A DNA stretch of 64,000 nt from Candidatus Fermentibacter danicus. GTDB taxonomy: Bacteria > Fermentibacterota > Fermentibacteria > Fermentibacterales > Fermentibacteraceae. The stretch lies in contig LKHC01000017.1 in NCBI GenBank assembly GCA_001618605.1, positions 1 through 64,000 on the forward strand. Direction: 5' to 3'. Below, in pieces: positions 24,289-34,067 of this stretch. How positions within the stretch are numbered: the first letter of the stretch is position 1; every line of letters starts with the position of its first letter. Made by a program: the position numbers and the translations under genes. Below the pieces are notes generated by a model. The model had not been told where the DNA came from and did no database searches. It saw only the letters and a list, made by a program, of their open reading frames with translations.

Positions 24289-26175
24289 ATGGCTGATATC
24301 GGTTTCAGGGCGAAGCTGCGCTACTGGTCTGACAACCTGATATCCCGTGGCACCGGTGCGATGATCGTCATGCTCTTCGTCATCACGATCCTGCTGGTAC
24401 TCGCCGTTGCCTTCTTCGTTAAGACGACCGGTGTCGATCCTGACAGCAGGGACTTTCCGAGGATAGCCTGGGCCGGCCTGATGAGGACGCTCGACCCTGG
24501 TACGATGGGGGGTGACGAGGGCGGTCCCGCCTTCCTGCTGGCCATGCTCACGGTTACAATCGGCGGAATATTCGTGGTGGGAACCCTCATCGGCATCATC
24601 ACCAGCGGCATCGATGCCAAACTGGAACAGCTCCGGAAGGGCAGGACATTCGTGGCCGAGTCCGGCCATACGATCATCCTTGGCTGGTCCTCTCAGATCT
24701 TCACCGTCATCGAAGAGCTTGTCGAGGCCAATGCGAGCCTGAAGCACGCCTGCATAGCCGTGCTGGCGGAGCGCGACAAGGTGGAGATGGAGGACGAGAT
24801 CAGGGCCCGGATACCCGACTCTAAGACGACGAGGATAGTCTGTCGCACCGGCTGCCCGAACGAACTCGTCGATCTCGAGATAGTCAACCACAGGGCATCG
24901 AGGGCCATCGTGATCCTTCCGCCGGAGGGGGAGAACTCCGACTCGAGCGTAATCAAGACGGTTCTGGCCCTGGTGAACAACCCTTCGCGGCGCAAGGAGC
25001 CCTACCACATCGTCGGAGTGCTTCACGATCCCGAGAACCTCGTGGTTGCAGAGATGGTGGGAGGCGACGAGGTCCAGCTCATCCTGGCCGGCGACATGAT
25101 CGCCCGGATATCCGCACAGACATGCCGGCAGTCCGGCCTGTCGGTCGTGTACACCGAGCTGCTCAACTTCAGGGGCGACGAGATCTACTTCAAGGAGGAG
25201 CCCTCCCTCACGGGATCGACATATCGCGCCGCTCTTCACGCCTACGAGGACTCTGCGCTTATCGGCATAAGAAAGCCTGACGGGAGCGTTCTTCTCAACC
25301 CCCCGATGGACACCGTGTTCGAGAAGGGCTCCGCAGTTGTTGTCATCTCCGAGGATGACGATACCATCAGGTTTTCCGGCCGACCTGCGCCCCACACTTC
25401 AACGGGTATCGAATCCAGCCCCGGGAGCATCCCCAGGATCCCCGAGAGGACTCTAATTCTGGGCTGGAACTCACGTGTACCTATAATTGCCAGGGAGCTC
25501 GATGGATACGTAGCACCAGGCTCGGAACTCACAGTCGTCGTGGATCCCGGGTTCGACATCGACGTGCGCGGACTGCTCGACAGGAAGTACACCAACTCGA
25601 AGGTAGCCCTGGAGAGGGGCGCGACGACGGACAGGGCGGTTCTGGAGTCGCTGAGCCTCGACGACTACGACCATGTGATAATCCAGAGCTACTCCGACCT
25701 GCTCGATGTGCAGCAGGCTGACGCCCGGACGCTCATCACCCTTCTGCACCTCCGCAACATGCGTTTCGTGTCGAACGCCCGGTTCTCGATATTGAGCGAG
25801 ATGATGGATGACAGGAACAGGGCGCTGGCCGAGGTGGCCCATACGGACGACTTCATCGTAAGCGACAAGCTGATAAGCCTGATGGTCGCCCAGGTCGCCG
25901 AGAACCGCGAACTGAAGACGGTTTTTAGAGATTTGTTCGATCCCGATGGTTCCGAGGTCTACATCAGGCCGGCCCGGCTCTACGTCAGGACCGGGATCCA
26001 GATGGATTTCCACACTGTGATCGAGGCGGCTGCGGCGAGAGGGGAGACAGCGATCGGATACCGGATTATGGACAATGTGGACACCCCCAGGGGCGGCATC
26101 GTCGTCAATCCGGACAAGTCCAACTGCATATCCTTCACGGATCGAGACAGGATAATCCTCCTCGCAGAGGACTGA
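24289..26175 (+). CDS. CASTOR/POLLUX-type RCK-gated ion channel
   Basis: 628 residues. Two or three N-terminal membrane segments (MIVMLFVITILLVLAVAFFV, then LAMLTVTIGGIFVVGTLIGI) are followed by tandem regulator-of-conductance domains. The first begins HTIILGWSSQIFTVIEELVE at about residue 126, and the second begins RTLILGWNSRVPIIARELDG at about 387. This order and the sentence EQLRKGRTFVAESGHTIILG are typical of CASTOR/POLLUX/DMI1-family channels found in plants and many bacteria. The likely role is gated cation (K+ or Ca2+) flux across the inner membrane. GGAGG precedes ATG 24289. It is flanked by two PAS-rich kinases. Confidence 0.93.
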   Translation: MADIGFRAKLRYWSDNLISRGTGAMIVMLFVITILLVLAVAFFVKTTGVDPDSRDFPRIAWAGLMRTLDPGTMGGDEGGPAFLLAMLTVTIGGIFVVGTLIGIITSGIDAKLEQLRKGRTFVAESGHTIILGWSSQIFTVIEELVEANASLKHACIAVLAERDKVEMEDEIRARIPDSKTTRIVCRTGCPNELVDLEIVNHRASRAIVILPPEGENSDSSVIKTVLALVNNPSRRKEPYHIVGVLHDPENLVVAEMVGGDEVQLILAGDMIARISAQTCRQSGLSVVYTELLNFRGDEIYFKEEPSLTGSTYRAALHAYEDSALIGIRKPDGSVLLNPPMDTVFEKGSAVVVISEDDDTIRFSGRPAPHTSTGIESSPGSIPRIPERTLILGWNSRVPIIARELDGYVAPGSELTVVVDPGFDIDVRGLLDRKYTNSKVALERGATTDRAVLESLSLDDYDHVIIQSYSDLLDVQQADARTLITLLHLRNMRFVSNARFSILSEMMDDRNRALAEVAHTDDFIVSDKLISLMVAQVAENRELKTVFRDLFDPDGSEVYIRPARLYVRTGIQMDFHTVIEAAAARGETAIGYRIMDNVDTPRGGIVVNPDKSNCISFTDRDRIILLAED

Positions 26176-26194
26176 GGATCGGGGGAGGCGGAGG

Positions 26195-28516
26195 ATGAAT
26201 CATCCCTCGGAATTCTACAGAGCGGTCCTCGAGTCGGCGATCGAGGGTCTGGTGGTGGTGGACGCCGGGGGGACGGTCCACTTCGCCAACTCCTCCGCCT
26301 TCGGACTCGCGGGAGTCACTGGGAGGGAGCCGATCGGCCGGCCGGTATCCGAATTCCTGGACCTCAGGGATCCCGGGACGGGTCTCGGGATAGAGCTGGA
26401 ATCCCTCCCCGCGCCGGAGTCTGCATCGGCCTTCCAGGGAAGGATGTGCCTGCTGGTCTCCCCGGCAGGGACCGAGAAGTACGTCGAGGTATCCGTCTTC
26501 TCGATGCCTCCCTGGAGCCCCGGCATGGAACCCTGCCTCCTGTACCACATCGTCGATGCCACATGGCGAAGGGTCGCCGAGGACTCGATAAGGAACAGCA
26601 ACCGGCTCTTCAACAGCATAGTGGAGAACAGCTTCGACGCAATCTACATCCTCCGGGGGCGCAGGTACGAGTACGTGAATCCCAGCTTCTGCGCCATCAC
26701 CGGCTACTCCTACGTTGAACTGACGGCCTCGGACTTCGACTACAACGTCCTCATTTCGCCGGAATCGAGGGAGTTCATGGAGCGCCGATTCCTGGCCAGA
26801 AGCAAGGGCGCGGCCGTCGATCCGAGATACAGGATCCACGTTCTGAGGAAGACGGGGGAAGTGGTCGAAGTGGAGGTGGTGACCGTCCCCATCGGAAAAC
26901 CGGACGATATCCTAGTACTCGGGATCATGCGGGACATCACCGGGAGGCGGCGGGCGGAGCGCGAGGCGGGCGAGGCCTCCGAGATGATCTACGGCATACT
27001 GGGAGCCATGTACGACAGCGTTTTCCGGTTCGACACCGAGGGACGCTTCGTCTTCGCCCACTCGCCGAGCATAGCACTCATCACCACGCCTGAGAGGTTC
27101 ATCGGCAGGCACTACTCCGAGATCCTTCCAAAGGGAGTCTCCGAGCTCATGAATCAGGCGATGGACATACTCCGCCGGGGCGAGAGGACCGAGTTCGACT
27201 ACTCGCTCGACATCGCAGGAGTCACCCGTTCCTACTCCACCGTCCTGGCGCCGATCGTCAACCGGGGCGAGTTCTCCGGAGTGGTGGCCACCGTTCGCGA
27301 CGTAACGGAGATCAGGCGGGCCGAGACCGAACAGAAGGCGCTCGCGGAACAGCTACAGAGGACGCAGCTCTTCGAGAGCCTCGGCATGCTGGCCGGCGGT
27401 ATCGCGCATGACTTCAACAATATCCTGATGGCGATACTCGGTAACACCAGCGCGGTCATGGAGGAGATCAAGGGTCCGGAATCGGCCATGCAACGGCTGG
27501 TCGAGATCGAAGCCTCCTCCGGCAGGGCCGTGGAGCTGTGCCGCCAGATGCTCGCATACGCCGGCAGGGACACGGCTTCGATGGAGAAGCTGGATCTGAA
27601 CGCCGTAATTCATGGGATCGAGGATCTCCTGTCGGTGAACATCCCGCCTGCGGTGAAACTGGATTTCATCCTCGCCATGGATCTGCCGACCGTCGACGCC
27701 GACGAACTTCAGATAGGCCAGATCGTCATGAACCTGGTCAAGAACGCATTCGAGGCGCTGCCCGAGACCGGCGGAACCGTGACGGTGCGAACCGGCCGGG
27801 CGTGTTTCGACGGCGGGAGTCTGAGAGGGTTCCTGATTCCGGCCGGCATAGAGCCGGGCGAGTTCGTGACGCTGGAGGTCTCCGACGACGGATCGGGAAT
27901 GGAATCCTGGCAGAAGGAGAGGATCTTCGATCCGTTCTACTCCACCAGGGGGCCCGGCCGCGGACTGGGGCTCGCCGCCGTCCTGGGCATCGTAAAGGCG
28001 CATGGCGGGTCCGTCAGGGTGTTCAGCGAGAATGGGCTAGGTACGACTTTCCAGGTTCTGCTGCCGGTATCCGCCGGGCCGGGTGGACAGCCCGTCCCCG
28101 AAGCCCCTCCCGACCGGCCCGAACGCGATCTATCCGGCATGATCCTCGTAGTCGACGACGAGGAGATAGTGAGGAATGTCCTGGAGAGAATGCTCGTCAA
28201 GATCGGCTACGGCGTGGTGTGCGCCGCCTCCGGGATGGAGGCCGTGAACATCTTCAGGAAACGACGGGGCGGATTCGATGCGGTGATCCTCGATCTCGCG
28301 ATGCCCGGCATGGAGGGGCCCGAGGTGCTCGAGTTGCTCAGAAGCATGGATCCCACGGTCAGGATAGTGATCGCCAGCGGGTACAGCCCTCAGCAGGTGG
28401 AAGAGCGCATGGGGAACCGGAAGCCGGATGCCGTGCTGCAGAAACCCTTCCGGATGGACAAGCTCCAGGAAATCCTCGGCCCGCCTCCGGGGCCGGCATC
28501 CGTCAGTCCCGTCTGA
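26195..28516 (+). CDS. Hybrid histidine kinase with PAS domains
   Basis: 773 residues. About three PAS domains (EFYRAVLESAIEGLVVVDAG; IVENSFDAIYILRGRRYEYV; GAMYDSVFRFDTEGRFVFAH) are followed by HisKA (MLAGGIAHDFNNILMAILGN, His405), a HATPase domain (ADELQIGQIVMNLVKNAFEA, SDDGSGM, GPGRGLGLAAVLGIVKAHGG) and a receiver (DAVILDLAMPGMEG, Asp700). No membrane segments are apparent. Its architecture parallels the kinase at 20550, but its PAS domains lack the Cys motif. The 3' end overlaps the convergent ABC permease-protease gene by 14 bp. Partners are not encoded nearby. Confidence 0.95.
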   Translation: MNHPSEFYRAVLESAIEGLVVVDAGGTVHFANSSAFGLAGVTGREPIGRPVSEFLDLRDPGTGLGIELESLPAPESASAFQGRMCLLVSPAGTEKYVEVSVFSMPPWSPGMEPCLLYHIVDATWRRVAEDSIRNSNRLFNSIVENSFDAIYILRGRRYEYVNPSFCAITGYSYVELTASDFDYNVLISPESREFMERRFLARSKGAAVDPRYRIHVLRKTGEVVEVEVVTVPIGKPDDILVLGIMRDITGRRRAEREAGEASEMIYGILGAMYDSVFRFDTEGRFVFAHSPSIALITTPERFIGRHYSEILPKGVSELMNQAMDILRRGERTEFDYSLDIAGVTRSYSTVLAPIVNRGEFSGVVATVRDVTEIRRAETEQKALAEQLQRTQLFESLGMLAGGIAHDFNNILMAILGNTSAVMEEIKGPESAMQRLVEIEASSGRAVELCRQMLAYAGRDTASMEKLDLNAVIHGIEDLLSVNIPPAVKLDFILAMDLPTVDADELQIGQIVMNLVKNAFEALPETGGTVTVRTGRACFDGGSLRGFLIPAGIEPGEFVTLEVSDDGSGMESWQKERIFDPFYSTRGPGRGLGLAAVLGIVKAHGGSVRVFSENGLGTTFQVLLPVSAGPGGQPVPEAPPDRPERDLSGMILVVDDEEIVRNVLERMLVKIGYGVVCAASGMEAVNIFRKRRGGFDAVILDLAMPGMEGPEVLELLRSMDPTVRIVIASGYSPQQVEERMGNRKPDAVLQKPFRMDKLQEILGPPPGPASVSPV

Positions 28517-30467
28517 GCGGAGGCTTCATGAGCAGCAGCCCCAGAAACACCGCCGCGAAGGCCGCAGGATAGGCGGCTGCGGGAACCGTCGCCGGGTTCA
28601 CTAGAAAGTCCATGCCCAGCGAAGGATGGGCTGCGAGCAGGGCCAGCGCGTTGGACGAGGCGTGCCAGATCATGCCGGTCAGGAGCGAGTCTGACCGCAC
28701 CACGGCGATTCCGACCATGACCCCGATGAAGGCGGTGGGGATGATCCTGAAATAGAGGAAGTGGAACATCCCGAACACCACGGCCGAGGCGAGAATCGCT
28801 CCGGCCGGCCCCCATCCCTTCCTGAGCCCGAGAGATCCCATGAGCACGCCCCTGAAGACGAACTCCTCGACTATCCCCGGCAGGATGCAGTAGAGAAGCA
28901 GGAGTTCCGTCATGGATACCGACCCCGGCAGCATGGCGTCTCCAAAGGACTGAACCGCTCTCCCGCCGGTCGGCAGCACTGTCGAGACCAGTTCGTACAG
29001 GCCCGTAGTTAGGATCAGCCCGGCTGCAGCGCATGGAATCACCACCAGGAGAGGCGTCGGCCGGGGGAGTCGCAGCCGCAGCGCCCCCGTCCCGGGCAGC
29101 CCGAAGCGCAGCGCCGCGTACAGCGCAGGCAGAAGCAGTATCAACAACTGGTTGACCAGCAGGACGGTCCGGCCGTCGGCAACCCTTTCGAGCTGGATGG
29201 ACGAGATGACGCTCACGGCCCAGACGATTCCCGAATAAAGGAAGGCCTTCCTGGCGAGAAGGGCGGGGCAGGGAACCGGGTCGGCGGCGGGGGAGAGGAT
29301 GTCCTCTCTGGATATCGCATTCACTACGGCGCGGGAGATCAGGGCGGAAGCGGCCAGGGTCGAACCCGCGGCGGCCAGGGTCCACGGGAGGTCCGGCCTG
29401 CCCGCGAGTGTGTCCCGCAGGCACAGCGAAAGCCCCGCCACCGGGACTGCGGTTATGAGCCCCCTGCCTTCGAGACCCGGGAAGAGGGGCGCCAGGGTCG
29501 GAACCACGCCTGCGACCAGGAGGGGGAGGAACTTGAGCTGCGCCTGCCTGAAGGTGGCCGAGGAGGCCGATGCGTAAAGCACCATCGAGCCGGCGAAGAG
29601 AGCCGACGGCAGAACCTGGAGCAGCATCGGCAGGTAGGTGACGGCCGACCCCGTGATCCGGCCGGGGAACACGTCGCCCAGCAGCCCGGTCCTTTCGATG
29701 ATCAGAAACGATCCGGTCTGAACCAGAACGGAGACGAGACCGACCGTGCAGGCGGCGGCGAGCTTGGAGCCCGCTACGGCAGAACGGCTGATTCCGCTCG
29801 CGAGCAGCGTCTCCAGGGATCCTCTCTCCCTCTCGCCGGCGATGCTGTCCAGTGCCGCCACCGACACGCCCGACAGCAGGAAGATCATTGCGAAGAGCAT
29901 CGCCATCGTGCCGACCTCGTAACCGTACAGGGCCTCGGGCGAAGCGATGTCACGAATCTCCACGAACGAGGAGTCGTGCATCAGGACAGCGCCTCTGCCG
30001 GCGAGGATCTCCAGCCGTACCGAGTCTCTCAGTGCGTAGAGCCTGTCCAGCACAAGGCCCGCCGCCAGTCTGGACCTGTCGAGATCCTCCCTGTAGTGGA
30101 CGACCACTTCCGGCACCGGTTTCCTGTGCACCCTCGCGGAGACTATCGCCTGCACGGTATCGGAATCGAGCATGCCCCTGTCCGGGGAATCCATGCCCAC
30201 CAGGCTGACGGGTGCGGCACCGGGGGCGGAGATAGCCCTCCCGACGGACTCCATGACCGAGTCGGGTGCGTTCCCGGTCAGGATCACGACGCAGGAATCC
30301 GATGCGATCGCTTGCTCGCTCATCTCCGAAACCCTGTTCGAACCGAAGATGAGAATGGGCATCAGGATGGCCGGCAGCACCATCGACACGAGGATGGTCC
30401 TGCGGTCGCGGAAGAGCATCCTGAGCTCGGTACGGTACAGTTCAGGAGACAGAAAACGATCAGGCAC
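28503..30467 (-). CDS. ABC-2 permease fused to CPBP intramembrane protease domain
   Basis: 654 residues. The first ~400 are an ABC-2/NatB-like permease: ELYRTELRMLFRDRRTILVS at the start, a large extracytoplasmic loop, then SIAGERERGSLETLLASGIS, the cytosolic loop that contacts the ATPase. The last ~230 are a CPBP (CAAX-protease-like) domain with the three metal motifs: GIVEEFVFRGVL (EExxxR), VFGMFHFLYFR and MIWHASSN. Such fusions are known in some bacterial lineages. It is the third gene of a minus-strand set of permease, ATPase and permease-protease, with an 8-bp overlap to the ATPase. It may export and process a hydrophobic or peptide substrate. Confidence 0.88.
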   Translation of the reverse strand: MPDRFLSPELYRTELRMLFRDRRTILVSMVLPAILMPILIFGSNRVSEMSEQAIASDSCVVILTGNAPDSVMESVGRAISAPGAAPVSLVGMDSPDRGMLDSDTVQAIVSARVHRKPVPEVVVHYREDLDRSRLAAGLVLDRLYALRDSVRLEILAGRGAVLMHDSSFVEIRDIASPEALYGYEVGTMAMLFAMIFLLSGVSVAALDSIAGERERGSLETLLASGISRSAVAGSKLAAACTVGLVSVLVQTGSFLIIERTGLLGDVFPGRITGSAVTYLPMLLQVLPSALFAGSMVLYASASSATFRQAQLKFLPLLVAGVVPTLAPLFPGLEGRGLITAVPVAGLSLCLRDTLAGRPDLPWTLAAAGSTLAASALISRAVVNAISREDILSPAADPVPCPALLARKAFLYSGIVWAVSVISSIQLERVADGRTVLLVNQLLILLLPALYAALRFGLPGTGALRLRLPRPTPLLVVIPCAAAGLILTTGLYELVSTVLPTGGRAVQSFGDAMLPGSVSMTELLLLYCILPGIVEEFVFRGVLMGSLGLRKGWGPAGAILASAVVFGMFHFLYFRIIPTAFIGVMVGIAVVRSDSLLTGMIWHASSNALALLAAHPSLGMDFLVNPATVPAAAYPAAFAAVFLGLLLMKPPLRRD

Positions 30468-31218
30468 GGCCCGCTCCGACGATCCCCACGAAGGCGTCCT
30501 CGAGCGTGGCGGCTCCAGCGAGGCTCTTCAGGGCGTCGACAGTGCCCTCGGCGAGTATCCCGCCCTCGTGGATGATCGCTATCCTGCTGCAGATTCTCTC
30601 GGCCTCGGACATCACATGGGTCGAGAACACGATCGCGTGTCCCTCGCTCCGGAGTTTCTCGATCATCGAGAGCATCTCGTGCGCATTCAGCACATCCAGA
30701 CCGGCGGCAGGCTCGTCGAAGACGAGGACGGGAGGGTCGTGTACGATCGCCCGTGCGATCGAGACCTTCTGCCTCATCCCCGTGGACAGCCTCTCTATCC
30801 TGGTGTCGGCGTAGGAGCCTATCGCCATGGTGTCGATCACTTCCTCGACCCGTGCGGCAAGACGGTCTTCCGGGCAGCCGTTCATCCTCGCGAAGAACCT
30901 GAGCGTCTCCCTCGCCGTGAGTCTGGGGTAGAGGGCCGTGGTTGACGAGAGATAGCCGATCGAACGGCGGGCTCCGCCGGGATCGTCCCTCACGTCGTGC
31001 CCGTCGATCGCCGCCGAGCCGGACGTGGGGGCCATCAGGGTGGCGAGAATCCTGAGGGTGGTCGTCTTGCCCGCTCCGTTGACGCCCAGCAGTCCGAACA
31101 CTTCGCCCCTCCCGACCCGGAAGGAGACATCCCGTACCGCCTTCACCTCGCCCCTGGAATCGTCGAAGAACGACTTGCACAGGTGCCTGGCTTCTACGGC
31201 CGCCTCAGGCATCGGCAC
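30460..31218 (-). CDS. ABC transporter ATPase, NatA/CcmA-like
   Basis: 252 residues with all ATPase motifs: Walker A LLGVNGAGKTTTLR, signature IERLSTGMRQKVSIARAIVH, Walker B VLVFDEPAAGLD, and the switch HVMSEAERI. The order VGRGEVFGLLGVNGAGKTTT is typical of the drug/Na+ exporter ABC-2 type. It overlaps the gene upstream by 14 bp and the one downstream by 8 bp, so it is translationally coupled to both permeases. It would energise the exporter formed by the two neighbours, probably as a homodimer on the heteromeric permease. Confidence 0.95.
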   Translation of the reverse strand: MPMPEAAVEARHLCKSFFDDSRGEVKAVRDVSFRVGRGEVFGLLGVNGAGKTTTLRILATLMAPTSGSAAIDGHDVRDDPGGARRSIGYLSSTTALYPRLTARETLRFFARMNGCPEDRLAARVEEVIDTMAIGSYADTRIERLSTGMRQKVSIARAIVHDPPVLVFDEPAAGLDVLNAHEMLSMIEKLRSEGHAIVFSTHVMSEAERICSRIAIIHEGGILAEGTVDALKSLAGAATLEDAFVGIVGAGRA

Positions 31219-32443
31219 CCCGCCTCCTTCCGGAAATCAGACCGGGGAGCCGGCGGCGCTTCCGCCGTCCCTCCCCGGGGAAAAGGGCCTCCTCCTTCGA
31301 GAGGAGGATGGCTGCCGCCCGCAGGGCAGCGAAACAGACAAGCGCCGTCGAGGCCGCCGATATCACGCAGGGCAGCAGCCCGACCTCGCCAGAAAGTGAC
31401 TCGCGCATGATCAGAACGGCGTTCAGGACTGGGATCGCCGCCGTTCCCGCGTCGAGCCGGAGACCCGGACTCTGGATGAACATCGCGGGCAGGATGGACA
31501 GGATGTAGGTCGGCATCACCATGGCCTGCCCCTCCTTGTAGGTCCTCGCGGTGGAGGAGGATGCGGTCATGAGTGCGGCAAGCAGGGCCGACAGGATCAG
31601 GGATGCGAACAACGCCGCCAGGAACGCGCCCGGTTCCGGATCGAACGAAATCTCCTCGCCGGCTCCGGCCAGCATCGGCCCAAGGATTGCGCTCACGCAC
31701 AGGAACATGGAAAGGATGTTGAGGAGGCCCGAGATCATGCCCGAGACGAGGACCGAGAGGTATTTGCCCGTCAGGATTCCCGTGCGCCCTGCGGAGGTGG
31801 AGACCAGGGTCTCCAGCGTGCCGCGCTCCCTCTCGCCCGCCGTGGCGTCTATCGCGCTGTAGTAGCAGCCTATCGAAACCATCACCGCGAACGTCACGGG
31901 GATGATCAGGCCGAGAATGAACCCGCCCATTTCCCGGCTGCCGGCCTCGTTGACGGAGGAGACGATCATCACCTCCCACTTCCTGTTCCCGATTCCGAGG
32001 CTGTCACGGAAGCTCGACAACCGTCTCTCGCGGAAATCCGAGATCAGGGACGAAAGCCTGGCTGACGCCGTTCTCCCGCGCCCGCGCGAGAAATCGGCGG
32101 TTATCACGCAGCCTTCTCCGGCGGACGGTCCGACCGCTGCGTCCAGCCTGCCCGCGGCTATGTCCGCCGATGGATCGACGCCGGTCGTTTCAAAGAAAAG
32201 CGTGGAGTCGTCCGAGGAAACGAGGGCCGCTTCGAGAGCAGGATCGAGGCCGGGAGATGTGCCGATGCGCAGCAGGAGCCGCTCCGAACCTGCTTCGACC
32301 AGCAGCGCGACGGTCATGCCCAGCCAGAGAATCAGGGGATACATGAGCAGCGGTATCAGGATGAAGTGCGCCGTCAGGTTCCTGTCCCTGAAGGCTCCGG
32401 CCATCTCGCGCTCGAAGACTGTCAGGAAGATCGGCCTCTTCAT
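31205..32443 (-). CDS. ABC-2 type permease, NatB-like
   Basis: 412 residues from ATG 32443. It begins with FLTVFEREMAGAFRDRNLTA before the first helix, has a large periplasmic domain (residues ~60-170), then five to six helices. The loop ATAGERERGTLETLVSTSAG matches the coupling segment of its partner at 28503 and is characteristic of NatB permeases. An in-frame start 48 bp further upstream (32491) exists, but the sequence between is atypical. It pairs with the permease-protease to form a heteromeric exporter. Confidence 0.88.
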   Translation of the reverse strand: MKRPIFLTVFEREMAGAFRDRNLTAHFILIPLLMYPLILWLGMTVALLVEAGSERLLLRIGTSPGLDPALEAALVSSDDSTLFFETTGVDPSADIAAGRLDAAVGPSAGEGCVITADFSRGRGRTASARLSSLISDFRERRLSSFRDSLGIGNRKWEVMIVSSVNEAGSREMGGFILGLIIPVTFAVMVSIGCYYSAIDATAGERERGTLETLVSTSAGRTGILTGKYLSVLVSGMISGLLNILSMFLCVSAILGPMLAGAGEEISFDPEPGAFLAALFASLILSALLAALMTASSSTARTYKEGQAMVMPTYILSILPAMFIQSPGLRLDAGTAAIPVLNAVLIMRESLSGEVGLLPCVISAASTALVCFAALRAAAILLSKEEALFPGEGRRKRRRLPGLISGRRRGADA

Positions 32444-32561
32444 CCCTCTACGCCATTCTCCACGGGAACCGTCACGCCGTAAACATAGCATCCCACGGAG
32501 CCGTCTGCCCTCTGCCGCATTCCTGTCCCCGGCGCGAAGGGCGGTTGTCGGAGGCAGCGGA

Positions 32562-34067
32562 TCAGATGCCGAAGAACCCCCTTATCCTGGACAGGATGTC
32601 GGCGCGTGTCGTCCGATGGGAGTCGTGCTCCTCGCTGTCCGACTTCGAGACAGTTTTCATCGCGTTCTCCGCAAGGCGCTTCTCGAGGGCCGCAGACAGC
32701 GTCTCCACGACGCTCGCGTCGGTGCTGAGCACCGATGCGAAGTCGGCCTTCGTCAGCCGGAGCACCTCTACGTCGCCTTCGGCGACGACGGAAGCGGACC
32801 GGGGCTCTCCGGTCAGAAGGCTCATCTCGCCGAAGAAATCTCCCGGACCGAGGTTCGCCACCACCGATCCGGCGCCGGGATCGCCGGCGGGCGCCACCTC
32901 GACACGGAGGCTCCCCGACCGTACCAGGAACATCGAATCCCCGGTCTCGCCCTGTACGACGAGGCTCTCGCCCGAGGAGAAGCGCAGGAGGCTCGAAGTG
33001 GTCGAAACGGACGCGATCTGATCGTCCGACAGACCCTCGAAGAGAGGGAACGAACGGAGCGCCGAGTATATGGTGTCGAAGCCCTCCTGCTTCCTCATGC
33101 GCTCCATGTCCTCCGGAATCATGCGGACGTTCACGTCCCTGACAGGGAAGGGGATCTCTATCCCGGAACGCCGGAGGGCGTACCATATCCGCGTGGCGAC
33201 CGCGTCCAGGACTACGTACTTCATGGAGTAGTCGTCCATCCAGAACCTGAGTTCGTAGTTCATCGAGAAGTCGTCGTAGGTCTTCAGGAACACCTGCGGC
33301 TTCGGCTCACGCCTGATCTCCGCCATATCTCTCGTGGTTGACAGGAGCGTGCTCTTTACCGGCCCCGGCGGATAGGAGGTGGCGATGCCGACGTAGAAGC
33401 GCACCATGAACGGGCTGCGCCTGGACAGGTTCGTGATCTTCTGCTTCGTGATGCTGGAGTTGGGGTAGGTGATGACGTGCGAGTTCTTCTGGAGAATGGA
33501 GATGGTGCGCCAGCTCATCTGGAGCACCTCGCCCTCGTCGCCGTCGATCTCCACATAGTCTCCGACTGCGAACGGCTTCTCCATCTGCAGCGCCAGCCCG
33601 GCGACCACGCTTCCCAGGACGTCCTGGAGGGACAGGCCGACCACCGCCGACAGGACGGTCGAGGTTACGAGCAGGGCGTTGAGGTCCACTTGGAAGACGT
33701 TCTTCAGGAGGGCGAAGGCCGCTATGGCCAGCACGACGAAGTTGATGACGTCCACGATCAGCCGCGGGACCGCGATGTTGTGCTTCCTGTTCAGGAAGTA
33801 CTCCCACAGCAGGACGTTGATGATCTGGAGCAGGGCGTTGACGGACAGCATCACCGCAGCGGTCAGGAAGATCTTGAACCATGTGCCGGAGGCGTCGGGG
33901 ACGGCTGCCAGCGTGACGAGATATGCGGACAGGACGAATACCGCCAGGAAGACCCAGAACCCGAGGTGCCGGCCCTCCCGGTACTGCCTCAGCAACCGGA
34001 GCGTAAGACCGGCGCCGACCCCCAGCGCGACGGCGATCAGAAGGCTGGAAAGAATCTCAGGGTGCAT
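32562..34067 (-). CDS. MscS-type channel with C-terminal cyclic-nucleotide-binding domain
   Basis: 501 residues. Four to five N-terminal helices lead into the MscS pore: LVTSTVLSAVVGLSLQDVLG and EKPFAVGDYVEIDGDEGEV, with the beta domain ITYPNSSITKQKITNLSRRS. From about residue 350 a cNMP-binding domain follows: FPLFEGLSDDQIASV, GESLVVQGETGDSMFLVRSG, LGPGDFFGEMSLLTGEPRSA (the phosphate-binding cassette, with E and R in place). Such channels can be ligand-gated rather than tension-gated. ATG 34067 has GGAGG 8 nt upstream; ATG 34073 is the alternative. It overlaps the upstream MFS gene by 11 bp. Confidence 0.93.
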   Translation of the reverse strand: MHPEILSSLLIAVALGVGAGLTLRLLRQYREGRHLGFWVFLAVFVLSAYLVTLAAVPDASGTWFKIFLTAAVMLSVNALLQIINVLLWEYFLNRKHNIAVPRLIVDVINFVVLAIAAFALLKNVFQVDLNALLVTSTVLSAVVGLSLQDVLGSVVAGLALQMEKPFAVGDYVEIDGDEGEVLQMSWRTISILQKNSHVITYPNSSITKQKITNLSRRSPFMVRFYVGIATSYPPGPVKSTLLSTTRDMAEIRREPKPQVFLKTYDDFSMNYELRFWMDDYSMKYVVLDAVATRIWYALRRSGIEIPFPVRDVNVRMIPEDMERMRKQEGFDTIYSALRSFPLFEGLSDDQIASVSTTSSLLRFSSGESLVVQGETGDSMFLVRSGSLRVEVAPAGDPGAGSVVANLGPGDFFGEMSLLTGEPRSASVVAEGDVEVLRLTKADFASVLSTDASVVETLSAALEKRLAENAMKTVSKSDSEEHDSHRTTRADILSRIRGFFGI

